From Entoloma clypeatum (Eukaryota > Basidiomycota > Agaricomycetes > Agaricales > Entolomataceae), in the NCBI GenBank assembly GCA_963565915.1, contig OY751486.1:2728001-2792000 (forward strand): DNA of 64,000 bases, given 5' to 3'. Below the pieces are notes generated by a model. The model worked only from the letters and a program-made list of their open reading frames with translations, made no database searches and was not told the DNA's origin. This document shows, in pieces, positions 19,393 through 32,469 of this stretch (positions are counted from its first letter, which is position 1; every line of letters starts with the position of its first letter). The translations under genes were made by a program, and so were the position numbers.

Positions 19393-20419
19393 GGTGGTTG
19401 AAATCATAAATGGCGACGCGTCAGACTTCTGGGTCACATGCCCCGTCACCTGACCGCGTGGCAACCCCCATCATCATCGGTCTGACCTCCGTGATTCATC
19501 TAAACAATTCCCTTCAACATTCCAACTTTGTAGGTTCGGCTTGAAACTCGTTGTAAACGCTAGCTGGGAGACCTCGGATCTTGAAGCGATGAATAGAGAA
19601 GGAGAAGGAACGTCGGCCTCGGCTGGTGTGTATCGCTGCAGCATAGTTATTCCGAGGCTTCTTGGCCACATACTCACCGCGAGCCGACAGACCACATTAC
19701 ACCCACACTGTCTGGCCAGATGATTCCAACTACGAGCCACGGTACGGAAACCCAGGTCAGGCTTCTGTGTATTCCACTGAAGCTTCTTGAAAGGTGCAAG
19801 CCCCGGGGGAACATCGGCGGTAGGACGTCACGGTATGCTTCCCTCTGCTTCCAGAAGAATATGCACTCACCCCAACCATTGCAGACCCAGAGACCTCGAG
19901 CATCCCTTCAGCGAAAACAGTATCGTTCGGCAAGTCTTCACCCAGGCTCATCCCGTCTTAAGCCAAATCTCACCGAGTTTAGCTCCCGCAGGAACATCGA
20001 CACCGCCCGGGTATTCAACGCCCATCACCAGCCATGGATTCACGATCACTCAAATCGACGGTGAGCACACATGGGTCCCTTACCCTGTGTCTGCAGATCT
20101 CATCGACAACCGCAATCGCAGCTCTTCCTTCCCGTTCTATCGTGCCGCCATCCGAACACCAGCGTGATACCCAGAAACTTCTCAAATTTCTTGGAATCAA
20201 TATCTGACCAAACTCTTGCTCTAGCACTTCTACCACGACCAGTAGCCGATCCCGGTCCGTCTGCTAGTCGAACCCACAACTTCTGTGCGTTCTGCGTGTG
20301 ATCCGCTCTTCCCCTTCTCTGATATAAAAGCTCCCCCCTACAAAGTTTCCAATGCCTGGGAGAAGATTTCGACTTTCCAAGTCACAGTCGTCCTCACGTC
20401 CTGGTCGCTCCTCGCCGCT
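19393..20419. other. Intergenic region with unassigned open stretches
   Basis: About 1 kb between the divergent kinetochore-like and GH27 genes. Short plus-strand frames (for example PEEYALTPTIADPETSSIPS near 19,855 and GYSTPITSHGFTITQIDG near 20,015) look more protein-like than random, but they are interrupted by stops and I could not join them with plausible introns. They may be a decayed gene or the long 5' regulatory region of the glycosidase. Confidence 0.4.
20323..20330 (+). promoter_or_regulatory. TATA box of the GH27 gene
   Basis: TATAAAAG lies about 90 bp upstream of the ATG at 20,420, the usual distance in a strongly expressed fungal gene. It supports that ATG rather than anything farther upstream. 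Confidence 0.6.
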
Positions 20420-23267
20420 ATGCTCGCCCTCGCTCTCGCGGCGTTCTTTACGCACTCCTTCGCTCTCAAGCCCGCTCCTATAACCGCCATTGAGACCGGC
20501 GTCGGACGTCTGCCTTGTGAGTCCGATGGGGTGTACATGAGCGGCTTTCCCTTGCTGATTGAAATCGCCCTGCCTCCTAATATCAGTCATGGGATACAAC
20601 AGTGGGTGGCACCTGTCTTTCCCGGGAATCTACTTTCTAACCGACCATGCAATAACAACAGCCTGGAACGCTTTCCATGTACGTCTGCTGCAATTTCCCC
20701 CTTTCCTGGTCCAACCAACCCCCTGATTTACCCTCCCTGCAGTGCAACATCAACGAAACCGTAGTTCTCGACACAGCCCAACGAATGAAATCCCTCGGCT
20801 TCCAGGTTGGTATCTCGAGCGCGTCCTGCACTCCCTCATCTCCTTTGAACTCACCACCTTTGATCCCAGGACGTCGGTTACAATTGGATCAACCTCGACG
20901 ACTGCTATGCCGAGAAAGAAAGAAGCCCTTCGGGTGACATCGTCGCCAGTACGTACATCATGCCCCCCCCCAAACCCTTTTGGCCTGACAATGACGACCA
21001 CAGACAAGCAAAGGTTCCCTTCCGGCATGAACAATTTGACAGATGAGATCCACTCGCTCGGGTTGTACGTTGGCTACCATCCCTCGTCCCTCTCCTATAC
21101 CATGTCTAACCCCTGCTTTTTCTCTGATGTAGCAAAGCCGGCATCGCAAGTCTCATCAACTATACTAAGATCCCCGAACCCTCGGCTGACGTTCCATCCT
21201 GCAGTACAGCGACTCTGGGTGGTTCACCTGCGCACTGTACCCAGGTTCATTCCAGAACGAAGAACGGTTCGTTTACAGCCACACCTGTCCTTACCTGGTC
21301 ATTGACCGCTGTCTCACAGGGACGCCAAGCTCTTCCACGACTGGGGTTTCGAGCTCCTCAAGTTCGTCATTTCTCGTTCCAATGCACCACACTCACACTC
21401 AACTCCTCTCCGAAACAGATACGACAACTGCGCAGGTGAGCGCCCCATCACACCTGCTGCCTGCAACTTACCTCTCTTCAAACAGTCCCCTTCGATTCCA
21501 TCATCAAAGAAGGCATCGTTGGCAGTCAGTCTTGTCCCCCCTGCACCCCCCCTGACTCTCGGCCATCATCGCCTACTAACAAAACCCATCCTTGACCCAG
21601 AATACGAACGCATGTCCAACGCCATCGCCAATCTAGCCAAAACGACTCAAAAGCCCCCGCTCTTGTTCTCGCTGTGCGAATGGGGAAGGGTAAGGCTGCT
21701 TCCTCCGACTCGGAACCTGGGCTTGGGGCTCATTTGTCGGTGTTTATAGGAACAGCCGTGGCTCTGGGCGAGGCGCCTGGGTCAGTCGTGGAGGGTGAGT
21801 CTCCCGCATCCTCCGATACACATTTCACTGTCCGTGTCACCCTGGGCCGGTTTTTCCTGTCGGGGTTTTGACCACGTTGTTTTTTGTTTTATCATGATGG
21901 TTGATTATTATTTGTTTATTTTTTTCCAGACGACGGATGACATCGGTTAGTCCGTTTTCACGCTCAGGCTCAGGGAGTCTTCTTTTTCATCTCTCTCACT
22001 TTGTTACATAGGTCCTCATTGGGACGCGGTCAGGAGCATCATACACCAGTGAGTGTTTGTGGCTTGGCCCTTCCGCCCTGACACGTGCGCGCCACTGACG
22101 CAATGGTGGATTGGTGATCTAGGAACTCATTCATCACTTGGGCGTCTGATTTTTATGGGCATAACGATATGGATATTGTGCGCTGCGCGTTTTCTTTTTT
22201 TTTTCTTTTTCAATTTTCCCATTTTCTGATAACGTTCCTTGTCTTGCGTTAAGCTCGAAGTGTGCGTCGTTTGCCTCCTCCCCTCCCTTTTATTTCCCCC
22301 CTTCGATCTGGACTAAGCCCTTTTATGCCGCTCACAGTGGCAATGGCGACCTCACTTACGAAGAGTCCAAAACCCACTTTACGGCGTGGGCACTCATGAA
22401 GTCACCCCTTCTGATCGTGCGTCCCTCCCCTTCCTCCTCCCTGCCTGCACAGCAAGGTTTCTGACCCTTGAATTTCAAAACAGTCCACAGACGTGAGCCG
22501 GGCAGTTCCCGTTCTTACTAATGAAATCCCAATCATTCCAATCATTAGCTGTCGTCTGTCACACAAGAAACTTTTAAAATCCTCACGAACAAGGAGATCA
22601 TTGCGATTAACCAGGACCCTGTCGTCGGCACTGCGGTCACGCCTTTCAGGTGGGGAGAGATCGTGAGTTTCCCCCCCCCCTCAGCTGCTTCGTACTTGCT
22701 AGTTGGCACGCTGAAACACGTGTTTGTTTGTTTGTTCTTTCTGTGGAAAAACAGCCCGATTGGTCGAATAACTATTCGTACCCTGCCCAGTACTGGAGCG
22801 GGGAGAGCCAGAACGGGACGGTGTTCATGCTCGTAAGCGTCCTGCCGGCTTCTTCCATGAAAAAACGATGGTGTTGAATCTCATGGTCGATACAGCTGAA
22901 CCCGTACGAAAAACCCAATGACCTGTTCTTCAATTTGACCGAGTCTCCGTGGATCCGCGCAGGCCGCCAATACTCCGTTCGCGTGAGTTGTTCCTCCTCC
23001 CCCCAAACGCCCCCTTCCTCGTGCTGCTTTCTTTCATTAACACGTGCGGTCCTGACTTTCTTCTTTCTTTTTCTTCTCTCTATGTACCAGGATCTATGGA
23101 CACACACGGACAACGGCACTGCGGTGCGCAATTTCACGGCGCGCCGAGTTCCCGCGCACGGCGTCGTGGCGCTGCTGCTTAAAGATGCGGGCGACGAGCC
23201 GGCGGGTACGTTGCCGCTTTGTGCGGTGTGGGAGCTGTGCCAGGACAAGAACGGGACGTTTGTGTGA
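20420..23267 (+). CDS. Secreted alpha-galactosidase-like enzyme, GH27
   Basis: The start gives a signal peptide (MLALALAAFFTHSFA). Joining exons over about twenty short introns yields the GH27 order: LPFMGYNTWNAFHCNINE near the N-terminus, DVGYNWINLDDCYAE, KAGIYSDSGWFTCALYPGS, the nucleophile motif LLKYDNC, FSLCEWG, TDDIGPHWD with the general acid, FITWASDFYGHNDMD, and MKSPLLISTDL. A beta-sandwich C-terminal domain follows (YWSGESQNGTVFMLLNPYEK) and ends at a stop at 23,265-23,267. The family hydrolyses terminal alpha-galactosides of galactomannan and raffinose-type sugars outside the cell. One intron (after KAGI, near 21,152) uses a GC donor, GCAAGT; the junction after NDMDI (near 22,180) could not be placed exactly. 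Several NxT/S glycosylation sites are visible. Function assignment is confident; substrate is inferred. Confidence 0.9.
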
Positions 23268-24475
23268 ATTTGAGTGGCGGCGCATGGAAAGTTTCAAGGG
23301 ACGAGTCAATATTCAAATTGTGTGTTGCGAGGGGAGGAGGGTGGGGGGGGAAGAAGGCACATACTGAGATCGTCGAGGGTTGATCCACTCTGAATGTGGG
23401 AATGGAGATTTGGATCTACTGTACTATGGAAGTCGTAACGGAAGGATGTCGTATGTCCTTTTTTTTTTTGCTCGCTTTTTGCTTCTCCTTTTGTGTAACA
23501 AGCCTCGTGAGCCTGTATGAGCGTGTATGGATGGTGTATTGATTCCTTGGTACTCAGGCACTGTAACGTCATTGAAACTTTGTAGGTACATATAATGCCA
23601 TCGTTTCGCCATCCAGTATATATTGCCCCCGCACATATGTATGTAAACCGTGTTTGTCTGAATCTTTCACACGGGAAACAAGGTTGTGGAATGGTTTTGA
23701 TCGACGATCTGCTTTCAACTGCCATTCCCAGCCGATGTGTGAGCGCCTGTGCGTACTGCATACATATCCAATTGGTGACGGGATACTACGGTACCGAGGG
23801 CGTTCGAATTGGGTTTTGATCGGCCGTCTTGGAACTGAGGAGTTTGGCGTTGATGCGCTGGCTCGTGGAAAGCCACACCCCCCCCCCCCTGGATGAAACT
23901 GATATCCAAGCGGCATCACCCGTCCGCCGAGTGGTCATAAGTAAGTACCCTCCAATTAAGTCGCCCAGCTGTGCAAAGCCTGTGGGCACTTCAGCCGACT
24001 CAGTGGTAAAAAAACATGCAGAAAGCCGCGGCTTCATCGGAGTCCCGATATCCACGCGTCCTACTAAATCTACTTATGTCGCAGTTGTACCGGTCATAGA
24101 TCTTGCAATCAGACAGTAGACGATGGTTAATACTCGATCCGATCTACAGATCAAGTCATTATATTAATTGATACAGTAATATCCTATGTATGTATGTATG
24201 TATGTTGGAGCGGGTAGTTGAAGTCTGTCCAAGACCGCCGTGGCCAGACGGGGGGCTATGAAGCTAAGATAAAAAAAAACGTAAACGATACACAGCACGC
24301 CGCTCGATGATACCAAGCATGATATTAATACACCTTCTTAGGTAGTTGACAGTTAATTTCAAAAAATGCACAGAATGCGTTGTGGACTGAATGAAGGAAA
24401 ACAAAACGAATGATGATTTGACAGCGGGAGAAAAACAAACGGAAAATTTGGGTTCACACGGGACGTATATGATGA
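23268..24475. other. Intergenic between convergent GH27 and Tup1 genes
   Basis: No gene is supported. It holds a polyT run at 23,460, a polyC run at 23,879 and a (TATG)n microsatellite at about 24,186-24,206. Open frames on both strands near 23,786-24,119 lack any recognisable domain, start context or introns. Confidence 0.5.
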
Positions 24476-27143
24476 TCAGATCTGGTTGTAACGCCCTGCC
24501 ATAAAACGAGGGGGATGAGAATCTGAACTTTTTGGTTGGAAACAAAGTCGCGTACATATCCGAGCCATATTATCCCCGCTTCCCGTGGCAAGTATTCCGC
24601 TGGTCGGGTTGAGATCGAGAGAAATGACTGCCCCACAAGGTCAGATTAGAAATCGATCAGAAATCGATGCCGTTGTTGGGAGAAGAAAAAAAAGAGAAAG
24701 AAGACAGACCAGAGTTCTTGTGTCCCTGCAACATGAACTGCAACGCCCCACTGCGCACGTCCCAGAAATGGACGAGGCGGTCTTTGGAGCCCGATACGAC
24801 CCACTGCGCGTCGGCGGACAATGCGACCGAGAGGACATAATCCTAATAAAAAATTTAAAAAAAAATTATTATCGCACGTTCATGAGTGAGTGAGTAAGAA
24901 GAGGAAGGAGGAGTGACAGGAGTCGTCAGGACATCAGAAATCACGTACCTTATGTCCAATGAAATCTGTCGTACAAGGCGACATCCCCATCTTGCTCTCT
25001 ACGCCGGGTCCCTTCCCTTTCGTGCCGCCGGCAACGACGGCGCTGACATCCCACCCTTTCAACGTCCGATCCAAGCTCCCAGTCACCAGCCCTCTGCCGT
25101 CCGGCGTAAATGCGACGCTGTACACGCTGTCCTTGTGCCCGTGCAGCTGTTCGACCAGCTGCCCGGTCACCACGTCCCAGACGCGCACGATGGTATCGAG
25201 CGACCCAGCGGCGACATACCGGGAATCGGGGGAGATGGCGACGGAGGTGATGCCCGAATCTGTGGTTGATCCAGCATTGAGGACCGTCGCAGTGTTGACA
25301 TGGGTGGTGGGCGTGGAGCTCGGAGGTATCGAGACGGTATTTGATAGCGGTGGGGATGATGGAATGGTGAGGACTTTGGTAAGCGAGCCTTTCGGCGCGG
25401 CGGATGAGGAAGGCCGAGAAGGGGACGACCCGGATGAGTAGTCGGACATGTCCCAAACCCGTGCAGTGCGGTCGCCTGAACCGGAGACGATGAAACGGCC
25501 GTCGAGGGAGAAGTCAAGGGAGTAGATCTCTTGCTGGTGCCCATCGAAAATATGCCGTATGCGCTTTTTGGCGATGTCCCAGATCTTGTTTTTTTTTTTT
25601 GGTGTTGCCGGAGTATGAGTGGCAATCGGAAATCGGGGCAGCGAGGATACTTACCCGAATTTGCCGATCTTCTGCACCTGTGGCGAGAAGCTTCCCGTCT
25701 GGGCTGAAGCGTACGCTACGGATATATAGGTCCCCCGTCATGCCAGCTGAATCGTCTACCAGGACACTTAGCAATGGAAAAATGTTCACCCATTAGCTTA
25801 AATTGATTCATAGGAAAAGCGGGAAACTAGACGTACCATACTTTCTGCCCCGTCTTCACGTCATATATCTGCGCCGTACGATTGCAACCGGTCGCAAGAT
25901 ACTTCCCGTCCAGCGAGAATTGGACACAGCATACAACGCTATTACGAAATCGAGCTGTCAAGCAAAGTCGAGCCCTGGAAAGGTGCCGCCACCCACCTGG
26001 AATGCGTGAGGGTATGCACCGGACTGATGTCCAAAGTCCGCTTGACCCGCGGATTGAACACTGCATACCAATCGCTCCCCTCTTTCTTGTATTCCGGTGG
26101 CACGGTATGTAGACTGAGCTCTTGGGCTTCTGCGATAGAGAGTTGGTGTTGCCGGGGGCTACGATATGGCTGCTGAAGGAGAGCGCTCCCGGCCCCGTTG
26201 ATGGGTGGCAGGGTGACTTGGTAGTCCCGTTCCCCCGTTGAACCCCCCTGGGCGTGCGGATGCCGTGGGGGGTACAAAGCATGTGCGGGAGGTAACTTGG
26301 TTGAATCCGACGAGTCTAGAAGGGTGTGGATCAGAAGGGAAATTGGATGAGTATCGGGTAAAATAAACCCACCGTTATCAGCTTTGAGCCTCTTTGCGTC
26401 CCGGAGGTCCACCATCCGGTCGTTCTCGCGATCCCGCTCCCGTAATTCCCTCGCCTTCTGCTGCGGGCGCATCTCCCAGTTATCGCTGTTGAGACCGTCC
26501 TTCTCCGGTGGCGTCGGCACCCGTATCCTCTCCTTCCCTCGCTCCCGATCATAACCAGCACTGCTAGCTACGCGATCCCGTCCGAAGGAATCGGACGTCG
26601 TTGACCCTGCTCCTGCTTGGCTGATTGGAGCTGCGACGGGGGTTGGCCCAAGACGAGGTGTATTGGCGTGCGACTTGAAACCAGGGATGCCTGAGAGGTG
26701 GGGGGAAGGCCGGAGCGCGTTGAGCTCGGAACGCAGACGCCGGAGCTCTTCCTCGTAGTGTTGTCGAACCCTAATTTGCTGGGTTTCGAGGTCCAGGAGG
26801 GAACGACGGATGGTGTTCACCTCGTTTACTTGAAGGGTTACTAATTGAGGAATTCCTCAGCTACAGAGCCGTACAAGAAGAGGTGTGCTCACTCTGTGAT
26901 TCATGCTCCTCCTTCTGGGCGCGGAGTGAATCACGCTCGGACGAGATGACTTCGAACTCTTGCTTGAGCACGTCGAGTGCATCGCTGAAGCGTTGAAGGG
27001 ACTGCTGGCGTGAGCTGGTGTGATTTCTGTGCTATTCATTGACGTTAGTTTCCTCGGGTCGTGATGGCCACGTGTCGAGAGGGTTTGTATATATACACGC
27101 AGCGACAGATAGGACTTACGTTGTAGGTGCCGTTGGAAGTCAT
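24476..27143 (-). CDS. TUP1: Tup1-type WD40 transcriptional corepressor
   Basis: The ATG at 27,143 begins MTSNGTYN; after an 80-nt intron comes [20 protein letters not shown] and a glutamine/charged helix ([16 protein letters not shown]), the Tup1 N-terminal tetramerisation region that in yeast also binds Ssn6/Cyc8. A Pro/Ser/Gly-rich linker of about 200 residues leads to [20 protein letters not shown], the conserved segment before the propeller. Seven WD repeats follow, for example [40 protein letters not shown], and [20 protein letters not shown], ending ARIWRYNQI and stop. Introns are short GT-AG. Tup1 is recruited by DNA-binding repressors and acts in the nucleus on glucose, mating and stress genes. 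An inserted Ser/Pro-rich loop of about 60 residues lies between two WD repeats, as in other fungal Tup1 proteins. Very secure call. Confidence 0.93.
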
Positions 27144-28591
27144 TGCAAGGATGGTGGAAGCCTTGACCTGCGGGGGAAACGAATGAGTTGATATAAAGGG
27201 GGTTTGTTTTATATAAGGAACCCCCAGTGCAATCTTGATGAGGAGGACCCCAGGGGTTACGCCAAGAAGAAAGGCCGATTTGCAGACGGTTCGCAATTAA
27301 AATCCCGGTCTCCGGACTCGCGGAGTTGCATGATCTCATAATCATATCTTGTTCTCAGGCTATGTCAGTTTTGAACGGGCTTCTCAAGAACCGTCGGCTG
27401 ATGTCGATCTGCATGAACTTCACCTTTCAACTTCAATTTATGCCGATGAGGAGGCACCGGTAACGAAACGCATCCTTGTTCTCCCGATGTTCCCTCCCCG
27501 GTTCCGTTTCGCGCAAATCGCTCGCATTCCCTTTGTGAACTTGATTATCCTTTGCTACCCGCTTGAAATTTCGCGTTCATCTCTTTGACCGCCTTGTTTC
27601 AGTTATATACTTCGCCCGAATCGCCCGTGGGGAAACGGGAACGAGGATTGAATTGTTCTGAATCCGTCTTATTTGCGCCTTATCAGAACGATAAAAATCT
27701 TGATCAGAACTAAATTCGGAACCTTCAGGTTTGAAGCCTGATCCAAATAACAGCTGAGTCTGTGACGAAGAGACGGTGTTCCGTGCCATTACATACCAAA
27801 GACGAGTCAGACCGGACTGCAATGCACGTATTTATTTGGCTGAGGCTCAAGCTCATGGCGGTGTTAGCAAATGTCAGTATAAGTTTTTACGTCATGTGCA
27901 TCAACTCTCCAGTGGTGCACATATTGGCGGTTCGATTTCCTATCAACCACTGGATCTTCGGACACCTTGGAAACTGTCGGATCTTGGTCGCCTGAACGAG
28001 TCCTGAAGAAATGCAATCATCCCTGATATTAGAACATATTTGCACCTCCTCTCAAAGTGACTATGAAAGGGTGAGCAGCCAATCAGATCCCGTTCAAAGT
28101 AGTTTGAGAGGCGTGACAAATATGATCTATTGTCAACGCCGACAGAAACCAACTCATATGCAATACGCACAAATGCCCTCTTCACCAACTCTTCACTGTA
28201 CGAAATCCACACATGAAGATGGTCGCACGATAAGGTCACGACCTACGCGGGGACCCGAAGAGTTTGACCGGCGTTCAACTTCAAACCAGGAGGAACCGGT
28301 CAAGAAGGGAGATGCCATAACGATGGAGGAGTGCTAAACACCGCCGGAGGAGACTTGACTGATGGAAGGATGTGCCAGTGATGGTGTGAGTGCCGAAAGC
28401 AACCTCTAAGCCGCGTGATGATGACGCGTGTAATTCATGTGAATGGGGACAGATTGCATTCGAGAAGTCAGAGGACCGCACCATCGCCCAAATACCATAT
28501 CCCGAGACGGACAGGCGGCTGTGGCCAAACGCGGTGGTAGCTGGCCGTGGAATGGAAAGGCCTTTTGACAGATGACAGAACACATCATCAA
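27144..28591. other. Upstream region of TUP1, no gene supported
   Basis: About 1.4 kb with only short, domain-free frames. The first 300 bp contain the 5' leader and promoter of TUP1; ATATAAAGG at about 27,193-27,201 on the plus strand is a possible TATA element on the wrong strand for that gene. I see no repeats. Confidence 0.4.
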
Positions 28592-29200
28592 CTACAGGGC
28601 TGGGTTGAGTTGAGCGATTGTTTCTAAGGCGAATTTCGTCATGCGTGTAGGCTCTGGTAAGTTTCTCAAGTCAAGAGGCGAAGATCCTGTATACATAAAT
28701 CGTCCGAACCGGAACTGAGTGTCAAGCATGGGGAGATCGAATGCGATCTTCCAACAAATGGAGAAGATCCATGCTCCACCATCAGGAAACGAATAAGGTG
28801 ACCCTGCATCGAACCAGAAACTGTCCAGGCACACATTTTCACTCAAAATCTAATATGTATCATCAGACACACATGAAGCATGAGGACATACGGCGCCTAG
28901 CTATGTGAACAAAATAGTTCCAATATACTACTGCCAGGCGGAAGCTTGGGTTTCGGACGAAAATATCGGCCTACAGTAGTTCGCCAACGCGTAGATCAGG
29001 GACCCCAAGGCTGTGGGAGGACTATACACTTGACTAGAGCTCAGGGAGAGTTGGGCGGACAGATGTGCCGCCAACGTCCTCGTCGTTTCCCATATATGCA
29101 AAGGGCAGTAACAACTTGAATAGGGTTCCTTGAGCATGACCTCTACGCCGAGTCTTGGACGATGAGAATGGGGGCACGCGCGGTGTAGCAGCGTATTCAC
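28592..29200 (-). CDS. Possible two-exon hypothetical protein
   Basis: Two minus-strand open segments (29,200-28,928 and about 28,849-28,592) can be joined by an intron starting GTAGTA and ending ATATTAG. The second exon is rich in aromatic residues (SENVCLDSFWFDAGSPYSF, GGAWIFSICWKIAFDLP) and looks more protein-like than chance. No domain is recognised, and the donor is not the usual GTRNGT. It may be a remnant or an artefact. Confidence 0.2.
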
Positions 29201-29452
29201 AACATATTCACCAACGCCTCAAGTGCAGATTTTACCATCGACGGTTTCCTATTCTCCACCCTCACCAGGCTAATCGACTCGTCAGTGGGTGCCGCAGTGG
29301 CGACTGCTATGGGTCGTCATGCGAGGTCCGATATGTTGAAAAAAACGACCGTCGGCTTTCGGAAGTCCACAATTTGAGATTTTGACTTGCAATCACAATC
29401 AACACTAATCAACCCTTTCGTTGCTGACTCCCTTGATCTCCAAAACCTCGCC

Positions 29453-30779
29453 ATGGGCAAGAAAAACTCTACTGAATTCGAGTCTCGCGGGGCCAGAGGA
29501 GGTCGAGGCAAGGGAAGAGGGAGGAACCATGGTGGCGCGTTTAGAGCGCGAGAGCGTGACAGGACTAGTACGAAGTGGAGTGGGGTTGACGGTGATAGAA
29601 GACCATCGAGCGCAGTTGATATTGTCGGTGCGAGTGGTGAGGGCCTGCAGGGCGCAGATCTGGGACTGGAGGAGGTCGAGGGATCATCATCATCAGGTTC
29701 ATTTCACCGCCTCCCATAGGTTTTTTTTTTTCGGGGGGGGGTGTCGGCACTGATTTATTGGTTTGACTACACAGATGAAACGGGGGAGGTTTGTATACAA
29801 GTCCCGGTGGCGATGTGGGTCAGTTCTTCGTATCAAATTTCCGACTCGGAGTCCCCGGCGCTCAGCTACTCCCGTCAGGACTTTGACCACTGCGATCCCC
29901 GCCGGTGTTCAGGCAAAAAGTTAGCCCGACTGGGCCTCATCAAGGAATTGAAGGTCGGCTCGAGGTTCCGTGGCATTGTCGTCTCGTGAGATTCATTTTT
30001 TTTTCACTTTCAAGATCGCCCCTTCCTTCCCCTACACAGGCCGCAAGGAACACGAGTGATCTGTCCCTCCGATCGCGAGATCATTCTCAGCGGCGGTTTG
30101 GCCGTCGTCGAATGCTCCTGGGCACGCTTGGACGATGTACCATTTGGAAAAATAGCGAGTCCGCACGAACGGCTGCGTAAGTGTCTCTCGTCCGTCCTTT
30201 CTCCGCAGATGCTCATTTTTGCAAATGGGCGCGCTCTGATTCTCAGTACCATATCTATTGGCAACAAACCCGACAAACTATGGGAAACCGTGGCGGTTGA
30301 ACTGCGTAGAGGCTCTCGCTGCAGCTTTTTATATCACGGGCTTCGATGATTACGCCGAGAAGCTGCTGAGTGGCTTTGGCTGGGGAGGCTCATTTTGGAG
30401 CGTGAACCGGTGAGTTCGTTCAAGGGTCCTAGATTCTCATGTAGCCGCGCATATCACTGAGTCGGGGGATTGGCTAGGCCATATTTCGAACGATACAAAA
30501 CATGTACGACGGCAGACGAAGTCAATGCTATGCAAGATAAAATCATGGAAGATTTGGAGAGGAGCTGGGAGGAGTCTCGCAAGAAGAAAGGTCAAGGTAA
30601 AGTCCAGGGAATCAGCCTCACCCTTGTCAATCTTATTGTCATGGCTGTAAGATAATGATGGGCCGGAAGACTTGCTCGTCCGAAACCCGAATCATAGGAT
30701 TACATCGAGCGATGACGAAAACGAGGGTGAATCGGGAGGAGAAGGACCGCCCGGTTCTGACTCTGAAGGCGGTTCATAA
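29453..30779 (+). CDS. TSR3: Tsr3, 18S rRNA aminocarboxypropyltransferase
   Basis: Tsr3 transfers the 3-amino-3-carboxypropyl group of S-adenosylmethionine to a hypermodified pseudouridine of 18S rRNA during late 40S maturation. The ATG at 29,453 opens an Arg/Gly-rich tail ([17 protein letters not shown]). Joined exons then read [24 protein letters not shown], with the family's invariant DxxxCDP motif, followed by [40 protein letters not shown] and [11 protein letters not shown]. The C-terminus is acidic ([14 protein letters not shown]). Introns are 78, 52, about 52, 66, 70 and 61 nt; one contains polyT and polyG runs at 29,718-29,742. The acceptor near 30,244 was chosen because it restores [10 protein letters not shown]. 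The call is secure. Confidence 0.92.
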
Positions 30780-31345
30780 AGTGAAGTGAGTGGGTGGTGC
30801 AGTCTTTAGATGGTCATCTATAAAACCCTGCGATGGTTCCACGGACGTGCCAGGCTTTTTTTCTTCAGGAGCTCCGCGTTCTGGACAGCGCAGTACGTAC
30901 GATAGTTCAGACGACCCCACACCCACCTTGACGCGGAGTTTTGGTATCAACAGATGGAGTTGCCCCCAAATCACATGTGGTTCGCTCAAGGGTGTTGTGG
31001 GGGCCATGTGTTCTTGATTGAAGGATGAATCGGTCACAATTTCCATTTAACACTGACAATCCCCCCACGAGAGAAGGAAAGCGCTTGAACGGGGGTAAGG
31101 CCGCAGGACCTAGTATCTCCTGGTGCATAGTTCAACGTTGCAAACATTCTGCCTCCGAGTCATCTCCGAGTGAAAACAACTTAGAGGTCCAGAACCAAGT
31201 GATCTATTTCTAGTACAAGTTGCTCCACTGTATGAGGGGGTTGTGACCCTGGTCGGGGCCGCTGCGGTAATACTACCAGGCTTGTGAATCATTTTGTCTC
31301 AGAAGAAACCGCTTCACCCGACCTCTCCTCAATACGCCTACTAGT
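30780..31345. other. Intergenic, no gene seen
   Basis: Upstream region of the first dehydrogenase gene. Only short frames are present, with no domain or repeat. Confidence 0.5.
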
Positions 31346-32469
31346 ATGTCCTCTACCCCAGAAACCCCCACAGGGGTCGAAGCCGCCCTAGTCTCCTCAG
31401 CTCCAACCCGGAGCGCCCTTTCTCAATTTCTCCTGCTCAACAAAGTCGCGCTGGTGACCGGAGGCCACCGCGGTATCGGTCTCGAAATATCCCTCGCTCT
31501 CGCAGAAGCAGGCGCCGTCGTCTACTGCCTCGATCTCCCCGTGACCCCGGACGACGACTGGGTCAAAGTACGCAATCACGCCGCCCAGCTGCCGAGCCTC
31601 GACACGCACGATGCGAGCAAGAGAGGCAGACTGGAGTACATGACTGCGGACGTGACCGATCAGAATGGCATGTTTAAGAAGGTGGAAGAAATTGTGGAAC
31701 GGGAGGGGAGAATCGATATCTGCGTCGCGAACGCAGGTATCTTGGAGGAGATCGATTGTCTGGAGTATCCCGCCGAACACTTCCGCAAGGTCTGTCTCCC
31801 TTGTAGTACTAAACCTACCTTTCAATTGGTACTTACACTTACACAACTGCGACAGCTATTCGACGTCAATGTAAGCGGGGTCCTGTTCACTGCGCAAGCT
31901 GCGGGAAGGCAGATGGAAACTCTGAAAATACCGGGGAGTATCATCATGATCGCGAGTATGAGCGGCAGTATCGCCAACAAGGTAAGTTTTGCCATCAATC
32001 GGTACGCTCAACGCTCAGTCCCCTCGTCCCCAGAACCGACATTGGGTCGCGTACAATACCAGCAAAGCAGCCGTCGTCCAGATGGCACGCTCCATGGCAT
32101 GCGAGCTGGGCAGCAAGGGCATCCGCGTCAATTCAGTGAGTCCCGGGTACATATTCACCGAGTGAGTCTCGAAATCCACTCTCCTTGCCACGTTCTCGTG
32201 ACCTAAGTTCCCCCTTTTAAATAACCCAGGATGACTCGCCAATTCCTCGATGCAAGACCTCATCTCTTGAAGGAATGGTCCGAACAAAACCCGCTGGGGC
32301 GGATCGGCAGACCAGACGAGCTTCGCGGTGTGATCTTGTGGCTCGCAAGCGCAGCATCGACGTTCTGTACAGGGAGCGAGTAAGTGCATAGACTTAAGCT
32401 TGCCAGTGTCGCTGACGATATTGTGTACAACCTAGCATCATCGTCGATGGCGGGCATCGGGCTTGGTGA
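31346..32469 (+). CDS. Short-chain dehydrogenase/reductase, copy 1
   Basis: Exons joined over four short introns give about 290 residues. The Rossmann signature VTGGHRGIG is near residue 37, the structural NAG motif in ICVANAGIL, the catalytic Ser in MIASMSGS and the YxxxK pair in VAYNTSKAA; the C-terminus is IIVDGGHRAW. This is the classical SDR layout, closest in feel to fungal sorbose/arabinitol-type polyol dehydrogenases or mannitol-type reductases; the substrate is not deducible. It probably uses NADP(H) or NAD(H) in the cytosol. The N-terminal 30 residues (MSSTPETPTGVEAALVSS) are low complexity. A near-identical gene follows at 33,417. The start is the only ATG in frame before the Rossmann motif. 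Confidence 0.88.

Noticed and set aside
23786..24119. Overlapping frames on both strands between the GH27 and TUP1 genes
   Set aside because: They overlap each other antisense, have no motifs, and neither has a promoter or intron signal.
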